NCBI GenBank assembly: GCA_026261815.1 | Contig: JAMPIT010000437.1 | Span: 5,716,001 to 5,780,000, forward strand | Length of the DNA stretch: 64,000 nucleotides | Direction of reading: 5' to 3' | Origin: Monarcha castaneiventris obscurior | Lineage: Eukaryota > Chordata > Aves > Passeriformes > Monarchidae | Part shown: piece after piece, positions 1 through 13,352 of the stretch | Numbering within the stretch: the first letter of the stretch is position 1 | Layout: each line of letters starts with the position of its first letter | Program-made: the position numbers and the translations under genes | The notes under the pieces: model-generated | Database searches by the model: none | What the model saw: the letters and a program-made list of their open reading frames with translations, nothing else | What the model was told of the DNA's origin: nothing

Positions 1-532
1 ACCAGCATCACTTCTGCCAATTGTCTTTCACCATGTATTGTTACAGCAGGTGACTGAATTGCATTGCTCCCTAAGTGAAGGGTGCCTGGATAAAGGGAAA
101 AGACCACAGGACAGTGTGAAAGGGAATCTGTTGTATGATAAATTATACTTTTCTTTCTTTCATCATGTCAGTCAAATTAAAATTGCATAAGCATTGATAT
201 TAGTTTCTAAATTTTAGCAGCTGTACAGCTGAAGGAAATGCCTGCAAGCAGAGGGAAGTTAATTTAATGAAATATTTGAACATATTCCTTATCCTCCTTA
301 CAATGCCCCTTAGAGACCTTACTGGGTGCTTGTTGCTGGGAGTGGACTTCTGCTGCCAGAGAGAAGTTGGCTACAATAAACGTAACCATCAAATTCCTGA
401 AAATTTCCTCCTAGTGAAAGTCTGGAACTTCTCCTTCTGTGTGAAAATTATATATGGAATTACATATAATCCGTTGTTTTAATTTATGATACATCACAAC
501 CTGTGTGGGATTCCTTTTTTTTTCTCTGAGCA

Positions 533-640
533 CAGAATCATTTAGGCTGGAAAAGGTCTCTAAAACCATCAAGTGCAGCCATTGACCCAGCACAGCCAAG
601 CCCACACTAAACCATGTCCCTGAGTGTCACCATGCTGCCA
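533..640 (-). mobile_element. CR1 LINE fragment, 3' end, reverse orientation
   Basis: The + strand reads cagaatcatttaggctggaa, then 'ccattgacccagcacagcc' and 'aaaccatgtccctgagtg'. This is the reverse complement of the avian CR1 3' end. Only about 110 bases remain, the usual extreme 5' truncation. The 64-codon minus-strand open frame here is a by-product. Confidence 0.85.
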
Positions 641-1807
641 AATACAGCAGGGTACCAACTGAAGGAATCTCCTTTTTAGCTAGAAGCTGAGGAAATAATG
701 GTTGTCAGAGTTGAGTCACAGAGATAAATATTAATGAAAGATCTCCTGTAAGCCATTGTAAAGCCTCCTTGGAAATTCAGTCATCATTTCCCTCATTAGC
801 TGGGAGCTCCTTTGTCATTTGTGCAGTAACTCGCAATTCTGGAGGAATGTAACTGTTTTTCATTGACAGTTTCAGGAATCTCTGGGTCATGTGCTCTTCT
901 GTAACTCATTTCTTAAGGATATATCTCTCTCAGTCAGTCCCCAAATTCTTAACTATATTTAAGATATATTAGTCTCACACATCATCATGTTCTAGAAAAC
1001 GCTGTGGTTCTTTTAAAACTTCTGGGCCATTTTCAGGCATGTACAGAGAAGTAGCATTTTTCATGTGAGAAAATCACTGGTTTAATCACCTTGTGTTTTG
1101 GGGCTTAGCTCTCTTTGGATGCCTGCTGAGAGCTTTCCTGTAAGAGCATCCTCCTGGCCGGTGGCTGCAGCCTCTGCTGGATCTGCTGGCAGTCCTGGAG
1201 GTTCTCTGCACTGTTTTCTCCTCCTCAGCACAACCATACCTGCACTTTGAAGTTACATCGTGTTAACTCAAGACATTGTCTTCTGATCTCTTACAAAGAA
1301 ATAATAATGAAAATACAAAGGTCTTCCTGATTCCAGCTCCTCGGGCTAAACCACCTGCTCGCTGCAATTACCCGAGGCTTTCCATCACTGGGATTTTCCC
1401 ATACCAATGCACTTCAAAGGAAAGATATTAAATGTTGCTCTGTTTTAATGATTCATCGTAACATTGTATAATGAAGTTTCTGGCTTTTCTTGTCTTGCTC
1501 AGAGCTTCGTGTAACTTTGCCTGTTAAATCGTTAAGAAGTTTTCATTTGAGTCAAGTTTTTCAGAAAATGCCAAGGTAACAAAGGCCAAGTAAGGGTTTT
1601 CATCTGGTTTGAACAAAAATCTGACCTGAATTTGAGTGTTTTCTAAAGGGATTTTTTTTTAATCCTGTGAGATGTCTTGTCTTTTAACAAATAATCTGTA
1701 GTATTTCTTCTACTTTTTGGAGAAGAAATTTAAGCAGAATTTAGTTGCTCACAGTTCAAACTCTCCTTCAGTGTGCTTAACCAAAATGCACTTTGTGGGC
1801 TGCTTGT

Positions 1808-1870
1808 AGGGGCATTGGACAAGACCTCTCAGGGTTCCTTCCAACCCAAACTGTTCTGTGATTCTGTTCT
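1808..1870 (+). mobile_element. CR1 LINE 3' remnant
   Basis: 'cattggacaagacctc' followed by 'ggttccttccaaccc' and 'ctgttctgtgattctg' matches the terminal CR1 block, where ttccaacc is followed by repeats of gattctat type. Only about 60 bases are recognisable; an older 5' portion may extend left to about 1750. Confidence 0.7.
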
Positions 1871-4254
1871 GCCTGTATCCTTCACCCTTTGTTTTATTCA
1901 CACATGATAAGGGACAACCTCTAGGCTTAGAAAAGTCAGGGTTGTGGTTTTTTTCCACTCTGCAACTTCTGAAATAACATTAAAGAAAGGAATAAAACCG
2001 TTGTATTTGATTGGTACAAGTAAACACAGAAAAGAAAAAAAAAGGAAGGGTGACAATAACAATATAGAGAGAAGGCAGTAGAAAAATTACAGGTTCATAA
2101 AATCCCCAGACCCTATCAGTGTTAGCAAGTGAAACTCCACGTCAAAAACTATGTGGTGTTTTTACATCATAAAATCTCGTTCTAAGAGGATTAAGTAGAG
2201 ATAAGATCAGCCATAGAATAACTGCGTGCAGACCTGGATCCTGCTGACTGCATTTGTGCCTTTCAGTCACTCATCACCAAGAAACGGGTCCAACTTTCAC
2301 TTAGTCATAGCAAATTCAGATTTTAGAGATAATTTTTCCACCATTCAGGAGAAGGGACTTACTGGTGAAATGCAACAGGAAATCCAGACATAGATAGTAA
2401 CCTGCCTTGCCACCAAATGCCACAAATATATGGACAAAAGACAAATGTGCGGTTTTTACAAATCTGCAGTGCAACTTTATCTCAAAAATAACTTAAATCT
2501 GAGTGCTGAATAACAAAGAACTGACAGGTTCTTGGGTTTGTTTTTCTTGGTGTACTTATATTTTCATTTTAATTCTTCTGTTAAAACAACCTCCAACTCA
2601 AATTTTTAATTCTTATGATTAAAGCTTTTTTTATTTAATAGATAATTTTGATATGCAACGTTTTTTAAGCAATTTGTAACCATCTTAGTGATATACTATA
2701 AAGTTTGACTTTTTAAAAAAGTGATTCAGGATGTCTTTTGTAGCTCTAAAATAGCGTGGCTTAATTAAAAAAAAATTAAAAAGCCTCTGGAGATATAAAG
2801 GTAGAACTTTTTTTTAACGTTGACATAAACATGTTTTTCATTTGCCTATAGATTTTAGTATTAATTTTGACAGCAGGAAACTAAACCCAAATATTTCTGC
2901 TAATACATTGAATCTGTGCAAAGCAAAAGGCTGCCTGTTAGAATATTTCAGATTATCCCATTCAGTTCTGCCACTGTCCATTGTAGCAGCATTTTGCAGC
3001 ACGCAAGGCTTTCACTCTAAGCAAGCATTCTCCTGATGTGAAGTGCAGCACTTTGGGATGCTTTGTGGAGCTTTGTGTTTCCAGGATTTACATTCTGCTT
3101 CAGTCTCCTCTCTTTAGCCATGATGAGAGAGGTTACCATCTTCATGCTGATGATGCTAAGGCTTATGTGTACGTAGTTTCCTGTGGCACTCACAACTTTG
3201 AGAGAACAGCTTACTTCTGGAAGGTTGAGTTTGTTGTCTTTAGGATAATTTTGTGTGTGTCTATGTTTAAATTATCTGGCCATGCTGGCCCTACCTGGTG
3301 CTTCAAAACCCTCATAATTTCTCCTAGAACTATTTTCCAGTAATACAGCATAAGAGGAGCACTCTACACCACAAACCCAGCAGCAATTAGGCCAGATTTG
3401 CAATTTTTTTCCCAAACTGATGTTATGTGGTAGCCTTAATTATTGCAGGAGTGACACAGTGAACCTGAGCTGAGCCTGAGCACCTCCTCACTGGTGGGAG
3501 ATTTGCAGGAGATTTTGGTAGTTTATGACTTGATGAGCTTTCACTTTTCCCTCTGTTTTTGTCAGTGTGGAGTCTTTCTTATTTGAATAACCTCATTACA
3601 CTCTTTGTGACAAATTAAATTAAGAATTTTTGCCTACGCCAGGCTTCTAATGGTGCCTAAAAATAATTTCAAGACCAACAGCATAATGTCTTTCAATAAT
3701 TGTTAAATACAAGTGAACTGACAAAGCTAAAATAAGAATCAGGCCAATTAAACCTCTCTTTGAGGATAGTGGTGCCTGTAATTAGAGATGCTCAGGAAAT
3801 GTTTCTCCCTTGCTCCCCACCAGTCCCCACCCTTTTTCTCCCCAGGATGATGGAAGGGAGAGAGAGCACCCACCTCGAGCATTATAGTGCTCACATGGGA
3901 ATCTTCAGCAGCTTCCCTAGAATGTGAAACCTTGTAGTGGGCTTTTTAGAATGCGTTTCTGAGAAATGTCTTGCTTTTTTTTTTTCCTTAAGAACCAGTG
4001 CTTTCTGAGAAAAAAAAACAAAACCTCAAAAAAATCTCAATAATGCACTATTTGTGGTGGTGGAGAGGGGATATTAAAGTGTCCTATTCAGTGAATTGAA
4101 GACCTCTGATAGTGTGGCAATAACAATGCTGCAGGACTTCCAATATATGGTCTCAGCAGTCTGTAGGAGCCTTACTTTAAAAATGGGTGATTTACCTCTT
4201 TCAAAAATGTTTATTTCTCAATAACTAGGTGAGAATATATTATAATATAGATTA

Positions 4255-4302
4255 TAGGTGTATATATATATATATATATAGATATATATAGATATAGATA
4301 TT
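4255..4302. repeat. TA microsatellite
   Basis: About ten uninterrupted TA units followed by interrupted gatata units. Confidence 0.95.
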
Positions 4303-5019
4303 ACAGAGCTTCATTGTAGGTAGACCATAATATTCACCTGCTGGTCAGGGGGCTACTTAAAATAGAGAAATAAAGTAAATAAGTGCAATAAATAGAGAAC
4401 CTGAGAAAGCTGTGCATAGCAAGAGGGAGATACCTGCAAGGAACTTTTGTGTCTGTGTGGTCCTCAGTTCACCAACTTTTTCTAATAGGTAAAAATCTAC
4501 TACATGCCATAAGGTGGTTGTAAAACAATTAGTTGTTATTCTTTTAAAATATATCTACATTACTCTGTAATCTAGTTTCTCAGAACAGCAGCCTCTTGTT
4601 TTAATGAGACTTCAAATGAATACAGATTTATAAAATGCAGATTACGACCACCAAGGAGATATTTCTTACTCTTTACTAGGTCTTTCAATCCTTCACTATT
4701 TGCATCCTTTATCTAACCAATTTCTACCTTAAGGATTGTAATTTTCTCTCTGCATGGAGAATTGCAAACCTTGTCCATTTCAAAGATATTTGGCTTTTGT
4801 CTGTTTTGGTGTTGCTTCCTTTCATCCTGACTTCAGGACACCTAAGGTGTGTGTTTTAAAACTCTGAATATGATGTTGAAAGTAGGAAATAATATAAGAC
4901 TTTGTCTTAAAATAAATTCCTATTTGTGAAGCGTTGAAGCTTGCACTGGGCATTTGTCAGCTCTCATTGTTCAGCAGCGTGGTACAGTTGTATAATGTAA
5001 ATTTAGCAGGTGTTTTTTG

Positions 5020-5035
5020 TTTTTTTTTTTTTTTT
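5020..5035. repeat. T homopolymer (16)
   Basis: A T16 run, preceded by a shorter T6 run and a single G. Confidence 0.9.
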
Positions 5036-8000
5036 AAAGAAACTTTGCGCTGACTTTTCTCAGTGTGAACAGATTCCAAAGTCTTCAAGGTTTTGTTCAT
5101 CCTAGACTTTGTATGTCACAGCAGTTTCTAGTGTCTTGAATGTGGCTTAATTGGCTCCCAGATGTGAGAACAAAATGGACCCGTTTTTCATTTATCTGTA
5201 GAGAACATGGACATGTGCAATTACATCGTTGGAGTGTATTGATTGGGAACCCTATAGATTGGCTCTTTTTTTTTTCTTTTATTAGGGTTTTCTTTTCACA
5301 ATCAGTGAGAATTTTGTATGGAATCCAGTGGGAATGTGTATTTCCTATTCACTCAGAGGTCCAAAAGCCTGTGTGACATTGTCTTTGCAGTAAATTGTAT
5401 TTTCCCTGAATTCTCTCTGTTACAGGCTGAGGAGTCACATCAAAACCTGGTGCTCACAGCAGCAATGCCTGATTGATACATTGTCATCTATTGATAATAG
5501 TTTTGAGCATGGCACCTAAACAAGGGCAATGCCTTACAGAAGATTGCAAAATAAAAAAGAAGGGGGTTTTGGTATGACTAAATTAGTAACACTAAAGTTT
5601 ATTGATCTAAATAGGTTTCTCAGCATTTGTATGCTTTTCCCTTTAAACTCCTGTTCCATATTCCCTCAATTTAATTGCTAATGGGAGATTTAGCTCTGGG
5701 GACAATTTTTAACAGCCATCACGAGCAAGAATGTCATTCCAGAAGTGGTGCCTGATATTACTCTCTTTTCACGGTGGCATTAGTAAAATAGTCCTAATGG
5801 GGCAAATACATTTGCAACTCAAGATCCTCTTCACCCAATCAGCTGCTACTAAAATTCTCCTTACATGTTTGAATCATCTCCCCTTAATGAAAATTCATGG
5901 GAACAGAGGAGAGGTGAGTGGTAGTGATATAAAATAATAGGTGCCATCAGGCACAAGTGTGTTTTATGAACTTGTGTCACATGAAGCGTTGGGAAACCCT
6001 ATACACATGAACACCCTCACAAATTATATTTATCTTATACATGCACAGAAGCAAACTACAATTTTCTGGTCTTCAGGGTATCTTCAAGTGGGTCTGTTTA
6101 TTCTTGCTGATTCAGTCTGAGCTAAGAAATGCATCAGTAACCTTCTAGACTTGGCAGGGTTACTTTGGGTAGATAGAATTGTATGAAATTTCTTGTTGAG
6201 ACATGAAAGCAGATGAAATTCAGGTGGTTTTACTCTTCAGTGTGATGTGAATTTCTTACTTGTTCAGGAAAAGTAAGTGAAAGGACTAGTCAGTGTCACA
6301 GAAGTGATTAAACTGTTCTTCCAGGTTGTGATGATACTGTAAGGGAAGGAAACCATAGTTTCAGAAAGGAAGTAAAGCCCAAAGCTGAGTAAAACTGGTA
6401 ATTTCCTTTTTACCTCTTTCCCCAGAGGAAAGGTGTTACAATTGTGTTTTGTAGAATGAATCAGTCAAAAAAAAGGAGATTTAAATATTTAAGTTGCTTA
6501 TATGAAGCTTAATTACAGCATTATATTAGATACTTTCCAGCATTAGAAGCCAACAACCCGCATGCCCCCTCTCACCTCTGCAACTCAGGAACCTGCAGAG
6601 AGCAATATCCCATCACTTTGAATTGCAGTTTTATTTTCTAGTTATGGATATAATGCAGTTCCTTCACTTAAAGGAATTTTTGTTCACTTTTCATCTTCAC
6701 ATTTCATCTCACAGAGGGGTGATCACAGTGCAGTAGTGTCTGGGGTGCATTTGGTGAGGCTTTCAGATATCAGAAGTAGTTTTGAGATTTTTCAGGTTAG
6801 TTACAAGCTCTGGCATTTCAAGCAAGGAAACAGAAGGAAAACCACGCAGCAATGAGTAACTTGCCATTTCCCAATAACCTTCCAAGCAGAACTGAGTGGG
6901 TTTTGCATGACTTTCACAATTGCTTTGAAGAGAATTCAAACGTACCTCTCATGTTGAAACAATCTTGTCCTTTGGTTTCCCACACACCAGCCAGTGGTGT
7001 GTGCTAAGCAGTCCTCTGCAGGGCATTCCCAGACTCACATGTGAGAATTTAATGGTTGAACCACTCCTGTTTCTTCCATGCAGCTGCCAAACCAGTTGTT
7101 TTAGCTATTGGCTTTCCCTTTTAATCTTTGCTGCCTTGGTTACGCACATGTGCTAAAGAATGAATGTTATTAACTCGGATGATGACAGAAGCAATGAACA
7201 CAAAACTTGTTTAAACTGGGCATGTAATTTGAAATTTTTAAGAGGAATCTTCAAGTGGGAGCAGGTTCTTCACCAACAGTGTTGAAGGTTCTGTTAGCTC
7301 CTCAATCCTTATTTGAAAGTAGCACTTCTGTATTTTCTTCTCAATCCTGTGTCAGAGAAAGGCTCCTCTGAATTAATAGAAATTTACTACGAACAGGGAA
7401 ACAGGACCTGCAGGGACCATGAAATACTTGGCGTCTGCCTCTGGACAATGCTGTGGAGGGATGCAGTCAATGTCTGGTTCAGGAGGATCTGCTGAATAAA
7501 TACTGCAAGTTTTCCCATGTGCCATAGCCCACAAAAATTCCCAGTGGAAATGTGAGACCTGTAGTAGAAGACCAACTGCCACAATGGTATTGCACATTAT
7601 AATGCCGTAAGACAAGAGCAGGAGAAATAAAAAACATGGACATTATGCTGGTTATTTGCAATAGAAGCACATTGTGAAATAATATTCCAGTGGTCCTAGG
7701 AATGGACTGTGATGAGGAAGGACAAGGTAGAAACATCAGTTCTCTTTGCCACTCTTGAGACACACATTTCATCCCCATGGCAATGACCATATCTATACAG
7801 TTTGAAGTCTAATTCTTAATGAAAAATCCCTTAGGCTCCCTGCAGCTGTGGGAAAGTTTCTCATTATGTTCTGCAGGGCTTAATTTTCCATGCAGGGACG
7901 TTCATGTTTTTAGTTCACAGGAAAAAAAAAAAAAATCCTTACTGATGAGAGACGTTGGAGAAAAAAGACTGCTGGTGAAAATACACTGAGCAAGAGCGAT

Positions 8001-11000
8001 CAATCCTTGTTTGGGAGAGAAGACACGGAAGTTTCAGTGTGTCTTAGATGGCAAAGGAAACTGCCATTCAATTGAATGTTATTGAAGGGCTTTCTTTTCT
8101 TCTTAGTCCTCACACTGTGTCTTGGTGCTTAGGGGGCTTATTGTCTTCCTATGTGGAAATCAGTGTAGTAGATGTGGTCCTTACTGGATGCTTTATGTTT
8201 AAGCAGTGGGAGAAACTTTTTTTTAGTTTGAAGATGGTAAAGGATGAGCTTACCATTATTTCCTTGTTTTCAGCATCTTTTCTCTAATTGTATTTGTGAG
8301 TTGACTTTAGCTCATCTGTCTTCAATGATGGCTGGGTAGAACTGCCAGTGTAGCAAACCAAATGTCAGGGTCTCAGAAATTAAAATACTTGATACTTTTG
8401 GGTTTGATAAGACTCTCCTTACAGCCTCTCCCTCATGTAAATGATATAATTAACTTATGATCAGCATTGCATTATCAGATCTGAGCATGATCAGATAGCT
8501 TTAACATTCTTTAAAATTCCCTGTAAAATAACAGACTTTGTTAGTAGTAATCACATAAGTAATTCCTATAGTATTATCTTTTAAAATTTGTTCATTAATT
8601 TTGAGTGTTGGACACTGTTTTGCAAACCTTAGGTATTAAATGGGGAACCTGTCCTTTGAAAATTAGTATTGGTGAATAGTAAGAGTAGTAATAAAGAAAA
8701 AGAAATATAGTACAACCTCTGGATACCAAGATAAAAAGAATAAGGCCAAGGCAGTCAGCTCTTGAAGATCTATTTCTGCTGTGTTAACATAAGCATGAGA
8801 CAGAGTTTTAGTGCAATTTAAAAATAATTAATCTTAAATAAGCACATAATGGCAGCATAATCAATGCAAATCTACATAAATAGGTAGTCATGGTGAATTA
8901 GAATGTAGTACTACTGAATGGACTGCTCAAGATTTCATTAACTAGAAAGACTAAATAACCTGTTTTTTAAGAAAAAAATCCTTTATCCTATACCAGTTGC
9001 TTTAGATTGTTAATTTGAGAAGCTGATCATTTTGCATCATTAATCATAATAATTAGAGACAGATTTAGTGAGCTTTAGTTCACTTCTCAACTAGATTAAT
9101 AGTTGTGTAATCCAGTGTTTATTAATATAAATGAAGTAAATTAGAAGCATGACATTATGAAGAGGAGGAAGAAACTTCAGGAACTTTCCTGGATCGTCCC
9201 AAAACTCCATTAATTTACCATGACAGGTTGTTCTTCGGTAGTTTGCTTTGCTTCATTTCAGTCTTTTTCCTCCTGCACTAATAATGCTGCCATTCACCCT
9301 GGAGAAGAATGTGTGTAATGATCTCTAAAGCATGTTTACAGTTACTGAATATCCATAGATTCTGGTATTTGGGTGGAGATGGGAGTAGGGAACGTACCAG
9401 CCACGGGAAGTTGTGCCTTTTTATTTAATACATATTCTTATCTGTAAGATCGTGTTCTTCATTCACCTGGAGGCTCTGAGCCAGCACTGCCAACACAGGC
9501 AGGATTTCGTGCATCAGGAGACTCCCACCCCAGCGTGGTGGTGGCAGCAGTTTGTGTGTGAGCGCTGCCATGCCGGAGTTCCAAACAAGGAATCCCGTGG
9601 ACAGCGATGTCCCCTTGCTGCTTCTCTCAGGTAGGGAGGAGGGAATGTTCCTTCTGCTGCCTCTGACTCTGTGTTGCTTTGCTTCAGAGAGGAGCTGTGT
9701 GTGATGGAGTGGAGCGTAGGGGCGAGAGGTTTTTCCCCAGCTCTGAATTTTTTATTCCTTTCCCGAGCCAGGCACCTTCAGGAGCCTGTGTTTTCCCACT
9801 GTGGGATTCACAGGGCAGATTAATGCTGGGTTTAACAAAATGTCCCACTGGTGCTGACCCCTCCCTGGGGTTCTGGCATTGGTCAGGGGTCTGTGAGTGC
9901 TCCTGTGCCTGGGAAATGCAAATTTCCAGGGGCTTTATTGAACTTGTGTGCTGAAGCACCTCCTTTTTGAGCCATGTGTGTAGTTAAGGGTGAAACCTCA
10001 GATTTATTTAGGGTTGGCATCAGTTTCTCATTATAAACCTAATGTTTCAGCACTTTCAGAAATGAGAGGTTCTTCTTATGGTCTCCTTCAGCCTTGTTGA
10101 TTCCATTCCAGCTTCTCTCTTTTAAAATAACTTTTTAAAAATTAGGAAGAAAATAATGAGAATTTCAGAGGGTTAGAAGATTCCTCATAGCTGAAAACAT
10201 CTATGAATTAAAAATCTCCATGTACTTTTAGCAGCTGGAGGAAATCTGCACGCGTTCATGTCTTTTCTTATGTCCTCCACCAAAACCCACTAACCAAACT
10301 GATCCACAGATTGCCAAGAGTCACCAGCATTTTCTTCCTGAGAGACTTTTTTCCTTTTGAAAGTAACCCCTCTTTCCTCCTGAAATGGAAGGCTTGTTTT
10401 TAACAGGGCAGTTCTTGACCTTCTTTCACCTTTTTGTTTTGGATACACAGGCTTAGCTTTGTATTGAAAATCACATTGCAAATCTAAATAGTCATGGAAA
10501 ACTTCAGAGCTCCCCACGAGGAAAGCACCAGTTGCTGTATTCCTGTATTTTGAACGGCAGCTCCTTACAATGCAAAACACCAGGCAGCAGTTGTAAAGGA
10601 GGTAATTTCCTATCCAATCCAGGCTCCAGCTTACAAATCACCTGACAAAAAGATCATGAAGAAGTAGTTGTGTGACATGTGCTCAGCCGTCACTCCGGTT
10701 ATTCCACAGCACCTTTCCAGCGTGCAAGTTGAGAAATAGGACCTGGTATCCAGTGGAAGCTCCTTAGGGTAGGTGGTTTCAGTTTTGCCTCCCTTGGTTT
10801 GAGTAAGACAAGCCTGTTTGCATCTGGGAAGGGAATTCTCTCAGAGCATGCCTTCACATGCAATTTCTCATACCTTTTTGGATCATCTTAAAAGAAATCT
10901 ATACCTGTAGTTGACCTACTTAATCTGTGCAATTATTCCACTTTGCTTGGGTGTATGCACATCGTGTTCTTGTCTCCGTTTTTTTTTTTCCCCTGGTTTT

Positions 11001-11698
11001 TGGCAGTCGTTTTATTCCTCGTTAAAAATACCATTTGGTTGTTAATGGGGACTTGAGTTGAGTATTTCTATTGTTAAAATTACTGGCCCGAAGAATGGAG
11101 GCAGGAACCAGACAGGGCTTTGCAAAATCACAGCCCATTCACCGCTTTCTCAGAAATCCTGCTGGATTCATTTAGGTGATTTTAATAGCGATGAGTAAGG
11201 CTACTGGAGCCCTGCTGAAAGCAAGTGAAATGTCAGGGATTGTTGGTTCTAGTTAAAAATGCACCCATTTCTCAACAGAGCTGATGCTGCAACATCTCTT
11301 TATCTATGAATCTGCTGAGAGATTTCCAAGAGCTGATGGGTATCTTGTGCCTAATTGTCATCTTTTGTGTGATGCCAAATTTGCTCATGTGTTCCTTCCT
11401 TCCTGGCTGTAAAGCTACAATAATCTTTAACGCTCCACAGTCTGCAGCCTACATAAATTAAGTGTTTCTGGGTCAAATTGCCTCTGAGTGGGGTGTATGT
11501 AGAGAGGATTCAGCCCTGTAAAACCGTTTTTGCTCTGTGATCCAGCAGAACTTAGTTACCAGCTGAAATTGAGGGATGGAAGTAGTTTTCCTGGAGACAC
11601 TGAGTCATTTGGTGTTTCTTTCTGGCTTAGTACTGGTACTCTGAACATACTGTGTTATCTGTTCCTTAATCAATATAATTAAACATCAGCAAATCTCT

Positions 11699-11739
11699 TT
11701 AACTTTAATCAGACTTTAATTTAACTTAATCAGACTTAG
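11699..11739 (+). repeat. Imperfect tandem duplication, about 20-base unit
   Basis: Copy 1, ttaactttaatcagacttta (then at), occupies 11699-11720. Copy 2, ttaacttaatcagacttag, occupies 11721-11739. The copies are adjacent and differ by small indels. Confidence 0.85.
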
Positions 11740-13033
11740 TTTTGTTGAAATTTACTCTTCTCAGTTGTGGTGAAATGCTTACTAACACTGGAAAGAACGA
11801 CACTTTACTTGCCTCATGTTACTAAGGCTATACAGGTCACTATGCTAGTGGAACGACAGTAAATTACAGATAAAATCAAAATTAAATACAGAAGTTTTTA
11901 GGCTAGATATGGTTAATTTTTGGCAATATTAACATATGCAGATTACTATACAGCATCCGATACTATTTAGTGCTTTGGTTATAATACTTTCGACCCTGAT
12001 GTTTTGCTTTACATTTTTCTTGTAAATGTTGCTTTTGTGGAGTTGCTCTCATAAATTCTTTCCTGTGTTTTCCAAAGTATTGCCTTGCCCCTTGGCTATC
12101 ATGGGGAAACAGCTGTGATTTAAGACATCAGCTTTGCTATTAACATCAAGTGGCTGCATAGCAGCCATGAATCATCTTTATGGATGTGTTCTGACTAAAT
12201 CATAGGACTCATTAGGTGTGGATGGATGGATATCTGAGAAAGTGATATAGGTAATAGGCTGTCTTCTAAGATAATGAAAAAGTTTTCACCTTCACTTTTC
12301 TTTATATTCTTGCCTTGGAAACGGTGGCTTCAAAGCAAAGCTTGCAAACATGCAGCTGACAGTGAGTCCATCCCTGTAAATCCATACACAAAGGACTGAT
12401 TCATGTGGTTGAATGGTGATTATTCACAGCTGGGACTTCTGTAGCAGAGTATTTTATCAGACAAGAACAAATTAAGTTTGGGTTCTTTTTCAAGCTGGAA
12501 GTTCTCTGGCATCGGATGGCCGAGAAAGGATTGTCCCTGGTGTTCTCAGAGGAAGGTGGGGCAATTTACTGGAATGAATCGCACAGGAATGTGCAGAAAA
12601 CAAATTTTCCAAATTTCTGTTTTGCCAAAACAGCCATTTAAATAGCAAGCATTCCTTCCACACATGGCCTCTGTGGGAGGGTATTTAATCTTTCCTGTAT
12701 AATTTATTTATTTCAAGGAAATTATTTTATTCTTCTACAGAAGAAGCAAAGATATAAGAAAATTGCCTCTTGGCCAAGTCATATCTCTTAACCCAGAAAA
12801 TACAATTCACCCTCCCAAACGAGCTGGGTTAATCTGCTCTTCTTGATAATGTTTTGCTATAATCAGATTTTTCATAGTTGCTCTCTAAATACTAATTTTT
12901 TTTTGATCAAGCTTTCAATTTATTTGCTGCAAAGAATGGTTATTTAACTACAAAAACCCACCAAAAAATTGTCTGAACATTAACTGCCCTAAGACACGAA
13001 CTCATTAGAAGCACACAGTCAGATTGATTGGAC

Positions 13034-13062
13034 TGATAGTGATGGTGATGATAATAATAATA
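13034..13062 (+). repeat. Interrupted trinucleotide (GAT/AAT) repeat
   Basis: gatagtgatggtgatgataa followed by taataataat; a short degenerate triplet tract. Confidence 0.75.
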
Positions 13063-13275
13063 ATTGCATTACAGCAGTGCCTTAGGATCCTAGCTGTAAA
13101 TGAGGTTCTCATTCTGGTAGGTACAAAACTAAGATCCTCTCCAGCTGAACAGGAAGTGAAATGAGAAGCAGTGAGATCTTGAATACAAATCTTCCCTTCC
13201 TTTTTGTTTACTAAAAAATTAATTAAAAAAAAGAAAAAGAAAAAAAAGGAGACCTGAATTGGTCCCAGCCAGATA

Positions 13276-13352
13276 TAGAATCATTTAAATAATGACCTCT
13301 ATGATCATTGAATCCAGCCATTAACCCAGTCCTGGAAAGTCCACCAATATGC
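13276..13352 (-). mobile_element. CR1 LINE 3' fragment, reverse orientation
   Basis: The + strand shows tagaatcatt, 'gatcattgaatccagcca' and 'ttaacccagtcctgg', the reverse complement of the CR1 3' end in diverged form. The fragment is short and old, so its inner boundary is approximate. Confidence 0.7.

Larger units (their letters stand above)
1..13275 (+). other. Presumed NAALADL2 intron, segment 1
   Basis: AT-rich, mostly unique sequence. It contains CR1 pieces near 0.53 and 1.8 kb, a TA microsatellite at 4.26 kb, a T run at 5.02 kb and a small tandem duplication at 11.70 kb. A somewhat more G+C-rich patch at about 9.45-9.95 kb has no gene I can support. Open frames here are short, overlap on both strands and resemble no family I recognise. 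Intron status is inferred from the acceptor at 58280 and from the known great length of NAALADL2 introns; an unseen small upstream exon cannot be excluded. Confidence 0.6.

Noticed and set aside
7373..7615. Minus-strand open segment after a good acceptor (gttggtcttctactacag)
   Set aside because: Three frames are open after the acceptor to different lengths and the donor (CAG|GTCCTG) is weak. Which frame, if any, is coding cannot be decided.
9450..9960. G+C-richer patch with overlapping open frames on both strands
   Set aside because: No CpG enrichment, no domain and no splice logic; treated as compositional variation.
10290..10580. 96-codon minus-strand open frame rich in charged residues
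   Set aside because: No consistent splice sites around one frame, no start context and no recognisable domain.
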